From the IMG/VR virus record IMGVR_UViG_3300033153_014275, positions 1 through 22,933 of that record: a DNA stretch of 22,933 nucleotides; one strand, given 5' to 3'. Of the stretch, positions 18,952 through 22,933 are shown piece by piece. This stretch comes from a virus. Both the position numbers and the translations under genes were made by a program. A model generated the notes under the pieces. The model did not search any database and was not told the DNA's origin. It worked only from the letters and a program-made list of their open reading frames with translations. Positions within the stretch are counted from its first letter, which is position 1. Every line of letters starts with the position of its first letter.

Positions 18952-21507
18952 TTGGCTGAAGAATTACTGGTTAATATAGTTGGGAATGCCTCGAAATTAA
19001 AAAATGAATTAGATAAAGCCGGCGGCCATCTTAGTGGTTTTGCTACTAAAATAGGTAAGATTGGTAAAACTGCCACTATTGCTGGTGGCATAATGGTCGG
19101 TGCTTTTGCTTTAACTATTAAGACTACTGCAAAATTCGAGCAGTCTATGGCTAATACTGCTTCGGTTGCTGGGGCAACTGGTAAGGAATTACAGGCGCTA
19201 AGTGATTATGCCCGGAAGATGGGGGCCCAATCTGTTTACTCTGCCTCTGAGGCTGCTGATGCTATGTACTATCTGGCCTCTGCTGGTATGGATACTAAGC
19301 AGGTAATAGGTGCTTTAGAGGGAACTTTAAATCTGGCTGCCGCTACCGGGGCGGATCTGGCCTTTACTTCCGGGACGGTGGCTGCTGCTCTTTCCCAGTT
19401 TGGATTACAGGCGGAAGAATCTAGTAGGGTAGCTAATGTTTTTGCTGCCACCATATCCGGTTCCCAGGCTACTATCGAAAAATTACAAACCTCTATGAGT
19501 TATGTTGGCCCCATGGCTAAATCTATGGGGATGGAAATTGAAGATGTCTGTGGTATTCTGGGAAACCTCTATAATGCCGGTTATGATGCCTCTACTGCTG
19601 GCACTTCTCTTAGGATGGCTTTTACTAAACTAATAGATGTTAGTAAAGAAGGACAAGTGACTTTAGACAAATTAGGGGTAAGTGTAACTGATAGCGCTGG
19701 GAACATGAGACCTTTTGCTGATATTATTGATGAATTAGGCGAAAAAGGAATGTCCACTGCTGATGCTATAAAAATATTCGGACAGAGGGCTGGTCCGGCT
19801 ATGTTGGCTCTGGTATCCCAGGGGTCTGGCGCTATTACGGAAATGACTGAAAAAGTAACTGGGACTAATAAAGCCTATGAAATGGCTGATATTCAAATTA
19901 ATACTTTTCAGGGTTCTATGAAATTACTTAGATCTGCTTTTGAGGAATTGCAGATTACTTTGGGTACTGCTATTATCCCGACTATTACCGATTTAACTAA
20001 AAGTCTAACCGCTACTCTTGCAAAAATCTCAGAATGGACTAAAAAAAATCCTGAATTAACCGATAAAATAGTAAAATGGGCTGCCGGTTTAAGTGCCGCT
20101 TTAATGGTTCTGGGGCCAATAGCTATGATCTTGCCGAGTTTAATTACCGGAGTTACATTATTATCTGGGGCCTTTTTACCCTTTGCAGCGGGTGCTGCTA
20201 TAGTAATAGGCTTTAAAAAATTAGCAGAATATATTAAGGAGACAAGGGAAGAAGCATTTAAGCTTAGGATGGGTCTTGCTGAAATGGAATTAGAGGAAAT
20301 TGACCGAGAGATAGATGCGCTTGCTGTTAGGGCGAATGAATTACAATTAGCAATGAGTGAAATAGATTGGGGAACTGAGGATGCATATGTAGCTACTATT
20401 CAACATAAATCGTATGCAGCTGAATTGGTTGAAGTAAATGAAAAATTAGGCATTCTTTATGAAACGAGAGAAGAACTCACCAAAGCTGAAAAAGAAGGGA
20501 TTGATGTAACTGAGGAAAAATTAAAAATAGATAAAGAAATAGCTAAAGGGCAAGAGACTATAAATAAATTGTTGGAAGATTGGGAAGAAAAATTAAAGAT
20601 TTATACCAAATATACAGATGAGGCAACCGAAAGCGAAATAAAATTATTAGATGGTATGTATAGGTTCACACAGGTAGCAAGTCAATGGAAGCAAGTAAGT
20701 TTATACTTTATGGGGGTTAGAGATAGTCTTAAAGCAGTAGAAAAAGCAATGGATGAAGTAACTGTATCAGAAGAGACGATGGCTAAAGCTACTGGAGGAA
20801 TTTACAATAAATGGTATGAGTTAGCAAAACTTTGGGAGGTTAGTCCTGATTTACAGGCATATTTTAATAGAAGTAGTGAAGCGTTAGAAAAATTAGAGGG
20901 AAAAGTAGAAGAGACCACTTCTACTATTGGTGATCTTATATCTGACTTGAAAGATGCTATGGAAAGCGGTTTAAGCAGTGCTTTTTATAGCGTACTTTCA
21001 GGGGCTAAAACCTTCGGGGAAGCCATGAAAGATCTTTGGAAAAGTATAGTAGATGCCATTCTCCAGCAAATAGCCAGACTTGCAGCCTCTTGGATAGTGA
21101 ATTTAATCTTCCCGGGTGGCGGTTTGGGTCTTGGTATATTAGGATTTAACAAAGGCGGTGGAGTAGGCTATCAATTTGGGGGGTTGGTCGATACTGTACC
21201 GGCGAGATTGACTGTTGGTGAATATGTAATTGATAAACCCATGACTGACTTCATAAGAAGATTTAAAGCAATCCCTCAGAATTTAATAGAGGCTATTGCT
21301 GGGGGGTTACCTACTCCGGCACCTGTTGCTTTTGCTGCTGGGGGGCCAGTAGGAACTTCAAATATTACCTCAACCAGTTTTGGGGAAACTAAAATAAATA
21401 TTGATATTCACGATAATAGGATCTCCGATAATGTAGATATCAAAAGATTAGCGGTAACCATAAGTGAAGAGGTATTGAGAAAAATAGAATTGAAGAGGAG
21501 ATATTGA
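18952..21507 (+). CDS. Tape measure protein, TP901-1 type, 851 aa
   Basis: This sets tail length and is ejected ahead of DNA. I start at TTG 18952 because AGAGGTGGG (18938-18946) is just upstream; a TTG at 18925 lies before that site and is unlikely. The N-terminal third matches the TP901 tape-measure core: FEQSMANTASVAGATGKELQ, ALSDYARKMGAQSVYSASEA, MYYLASAGMDTKQVIGALEG, FGQRAGPAMLALVSQG. A hydrophobic stretch near 376-420 and another near 707-733 could insert into the host membrane. Residues ~425-690 are charged and coiled-coil-like. The C-terminus has GGLVDTVPARLTVGEYVID. At roughly 0.15 nm per residue the tail would be near 130 nm. Codons around 20226-20960 look more AT-rich, hinting at a swapped middle. 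Confidence 0.92.
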   Translation: MAEELLVNIVGNASKLKNELDKAGGHLSGFATKIGKIGKTATIAGGIMVGAFALTIKTTAKFEQSMANTASVAGATGKELQALSDYARKMGAQSVYSASEAADAMYYLASAGMDTKQVIGALEGTLNLAAATGADLAFTSGTVAAALSQFGLQAEESSRVANVFAATISGSQATIEKLQTSMSYVGPMAKSMGMEIEDVCGILGNLYNAGYDASTAGTSLRMAFTKLIDVSKEGQVTLDKLGVSVTDSAGNMRPFADIIDELGEKGMSTADAIKIFGQRAGPAMLALVSQGSGAITEMTEKVTGTNKAYEMADIQINTFQGSMKLLRSAFEELQITLGTAIIPTITDLTKSLTATLAKISEWTKKNPELTDKIVKWAAGLSAALMVLGPIAMILPSLITGVTLLSGAFLPFAAGAAIVIGFKKLAEYIKETREEAFKLRMGLAEMELEEIDREIDALAVRANELQLAMSEIDWGTEDAYVATIQHKSYAAELVEVNEKLGILYETREELTKAEKEGIDVTEEKLKIDKEIAKGQETINKLLEDWEEKLKIYTKYTDEATESEIKLLDGMYRFTQVASQWKQVSLYFMGVRDSLKAVEKAMDEVTVSEETMAKATGGIYNKWYELAKLWEVSPDLQAYFNRSSEALEKLEGKVEETTSTIGDLISDLKDAMESGLSSAFYSVLSGAKTFGEAMKDLWKSIVDAILQQIARLAASWIVNLIFPGGGLGLGILGFNKGGGVGYQFGGLVDTVPARLTVGEYVIDKPMTDFIRRFKAIPQNLIEAIAGGLPTPAPVAFAAGGPVGTSNITSTSFGETKINIDIHDNRISDNVDIKRLAVTISEEVLRKIELKRRY

Positions 21508-22933
21508 TGGCAGGTATAACGGTTAAAATCGGTGGAGTGGATAAAACTGAATATGTAGATGCCCGGACCCTTAGTATAAGGGATGAGCTAACCAGTAAAG
21601 TTGATTCTGCTTCTTTTGATTTTATCTGTAACAATATCACTATTGCCCCTAAAACTGGAGAAGCGGTTTTAATCGAAGAAGGGGCTAATAAATTATTTTC
21701 TGGTAGGATCTTATCTAAAGAAGAAAGTTTTTTACCACCAAATTTATTAAAATATTCGGTTGAATGTGTTGATCATACCCGGGATTTAGATAAAAAATTA
21801 GTGTACGAATCCTATAAAGACCAGAAAGCCGGGGATATTATAAAAGATATTATTGATAAATATACTAAGACTGGTATTCCTACCGGACACAATGATCCTG
21901 ATAATAAATGGATTAATGAAACTTTTGCCTACGATGATAATACTTCAACGCCCGCGATTTGCGATATTTCACCTACATCCTGGGGTTCATTTCTTGAATT
22001 AACTATAAGTTCAACCCTTTGTGACTCGGTCAAATTTTATGCTTGGTTCGGTGGAGAGCTTTCAATAAATTCAATAGACCTTGATGTCTATTATGGTGGG
22101 GCTTGGCACCATATTTATGAAGGGACTTATGCCGATAGAGAATGGGTAGAAAAAAGTTTAGGCGGAACATTTGCAGTTACTAAAGCAAGAATAAGATTTT
22201 ATAATAGTGCCGCTGCCCCTTCTGGCTCTTGTTTTTATGAATTTAATTTTATTGTATCTGATCCTGGTTTTACTTATAATAACGTAAGCGATGGACCTGT
22301 TATAAGTGATATATCTTTTGATTTTATGCAAGTTTCTGATGCCTTAACTAAAATAGCTGAAATCTGCGGTTATGAATGGTACGTAGATTATGATAAAGAT
22401 ATTCATTTCTTTGCCAAAAATACTTATCCGGCCCCTTTTCAATTGGATGATAACCAGGATGATTATAAAGATCTAATAATTAATACCGATATATCTCAAT
22501 TGAGGAATAGAATCTATGTAAAGAGTTCGGGGCTAAAAGATACTTTTGGGGAAATTTTTATCTATGATGGAGTGGCTACCCAATGGACCTGTAAATTTGC
22601 TCCTATTAACCGGGGGCGTGAAAAATTGCCAAATCCTGACCCCGAACCATCCCAGGGGGTTTGGAGATGTGATTTTTCTCATGATGATATCTATTTAGCA
22701 GTACCTTATGAGCATGTGGTATTTGCGAATAAAGGTATTTATATTTTTAAAAGAGAAAATGATTCCTTTAGTAGATTAAATTTTCCTGATATTACCCCCA
22801 ATGATGATGGGCATGAAGCCTCTTTTTCTCCTGATTCTACCTATCTGGCGCTGGCTCATGCCGGCACTCCCTATGTGATGATTTACAAAAGAGATGAAGA
22901 TACCTTTACTAAATTGACTAACCCCGATATATT
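21507..22933 (+). CDS. Tail-tip/baseplate hub-type protein with beta-sandwich and beta-propeller inserts (partial)
   Basis: Starts at an ATG overlapping the tape-measure stop by one base (GAGGAG upstream) and stays open for 475 codons to the window edge. Residues 1-130 (VKIGGVDKTEYVDARTLSIR, YSVECVDHTRDLDKKLVYES, DIIKDIIDKYT) and 262-345 (FMQVSDALTKIAEICGYEWY, VDYDKDIHFFAKNTYP) fit tail hub or minor tail proteins. Between them, residues ~140-250 form a beta-sandwich-like domain (SFLELTISSTL, SIDLDVYYGGAWHHIYEG-type strands, VTKARIRFYNS). From ~384, repeats such as WRCDFSHDDIYLAV and ASFSPDSTYLALAHA-xxx-YVMIYKRD look like beta-propeller blades. Propellers at a tail tip suggest receptor binding. 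The C-terminus is outside the window. Confidence 0.78.
   Translation, partial: MAGITVKIGGVDKTEYVDARTLSIRDELTSKVDSASFDFICNNITIAPKTGEAVLIEEGANKLFSGRILSKEESFLPPNLLKYSVECVDHTRDLDKKLVYESYKDQKAGDIIKDIIDKYTKTGIPTGHNDPDNKWINETFAYDDNTSTPAICDISPTSWGSFLELTISSTLCDSVKFYAWFGGELSINSIDLDVYYGGAWHHIYEGTYADREWVEKSLGGTFAVTKARIRFYNSAAAPSGSCFYEFNFIVSDPGFTYNNVSDGPVISDISFDFMQVSDALTKIAEICGYEWYVDYDKDIHFFAKNTYPAPFQLDDNQDDYKDLIINTDISQLRNRIYVKSSGLKDTFGEIFIYDGVATQWTCKFAPINRGREKLPNPDPEPSQGVWRCDFSHDDIYLAVPYEHVVFANKGIYIFKRENDSFSRLNFPDITPNDDGHEASFSPDSTYLALAHAGTPYVMIYKRDEDTFTKLTNPDI

Noticed and set aside
1-22933. CRISPR arrays, tRNA genes, insertion sequences and attachment sites
   Set aside because: No spaced repeats, cloverleaf-like stretches, transposase-like frames or paired att-like repeats were noticed by eye; a computed search would be more sensitive.

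Overview
The window is one stretch of a tailed double-stranded DNA virus or prophage (Caudoviricetes). All supported genes read left to right, and both edges cut through a gene. The DNA is AT-rich, uses the standard code, has strong GAGGT(G) ribosome sites 5-9 bases before starts, and includes several TTG or GTG starts. That suits a low-GC Gram-positive-like or candidate-phylum anaerobic host, but the host cannot be fixed from this sequence. No integrase, repressor, lysis or replication gene is visible, so free phage and prophage cannot be told apart.

Layout. 1-1018: the 3' end of an unknown gene, a Com-like zinc-ribbon gene that seems to start at ATA, and three small hypothetical genes. 1019-1153: a possible promoter and a clear intrinsic terminator. 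1154-8031: a tightly overlapping DNA-modification, packaging and head block, with a ParB-like/methyltransferase fusion, a conserved unknown, putative small terminase, TerL, portal, a YkgJ-like cysteine-cluster protein, a MuF-type minor head protein with a C-terminal HExxH metallopeptidase-like domain, and a small Cys protein. 8049-11426: a 1125-residue protein joining nucleotidyltransferase, methyltransferase, ATP-dependent-ligase-like, zinc-binding and LigD-phosphoesterase-like segments to a C-terminal XkdF-type prohead protease. 11427-11607: a consensus promoter and a leader RNA with two competing hairpins. 11608-13920: scaffold (with a probable nested in-frame start) and major capsid protein. 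13945-16701: connector, head-closure, gp10-like and tail-terminator genes. 16716-22933: a small basic protein, tail tube, a tail assembly chaperone pair joined by a -1 frameshift at A AAA AAC, tape measure, and a tail-tip protein running off the end.

The gene order (terminator, tube, frameshifted chaperone, tape measure, no sheath) indicates a siphovirus with a long non-contractile tail. The order portal - MuF - XkdF protease - scaffold - capsid is PBSX/SPP1-like.

Two themes stand out. First, what looks like an end-processing enzyme set (nucleotidyltransferase, ligase-like, phosphoesterase-like, methyltransferase) is fused to the maturation protease. Such a protein could be packaged in the procapsid and perhaps cut free there; this is inference. 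The ligase part has lost key catalytic residues, so it may be structural or regulatory. Second, the capsid, connector, tail tube and tail-tip proteins each appear to carry an extra beta-rich domain inside an otherwise ordinary core. Family assignments come from motif and pattern recognition by eye; no database search was possible.
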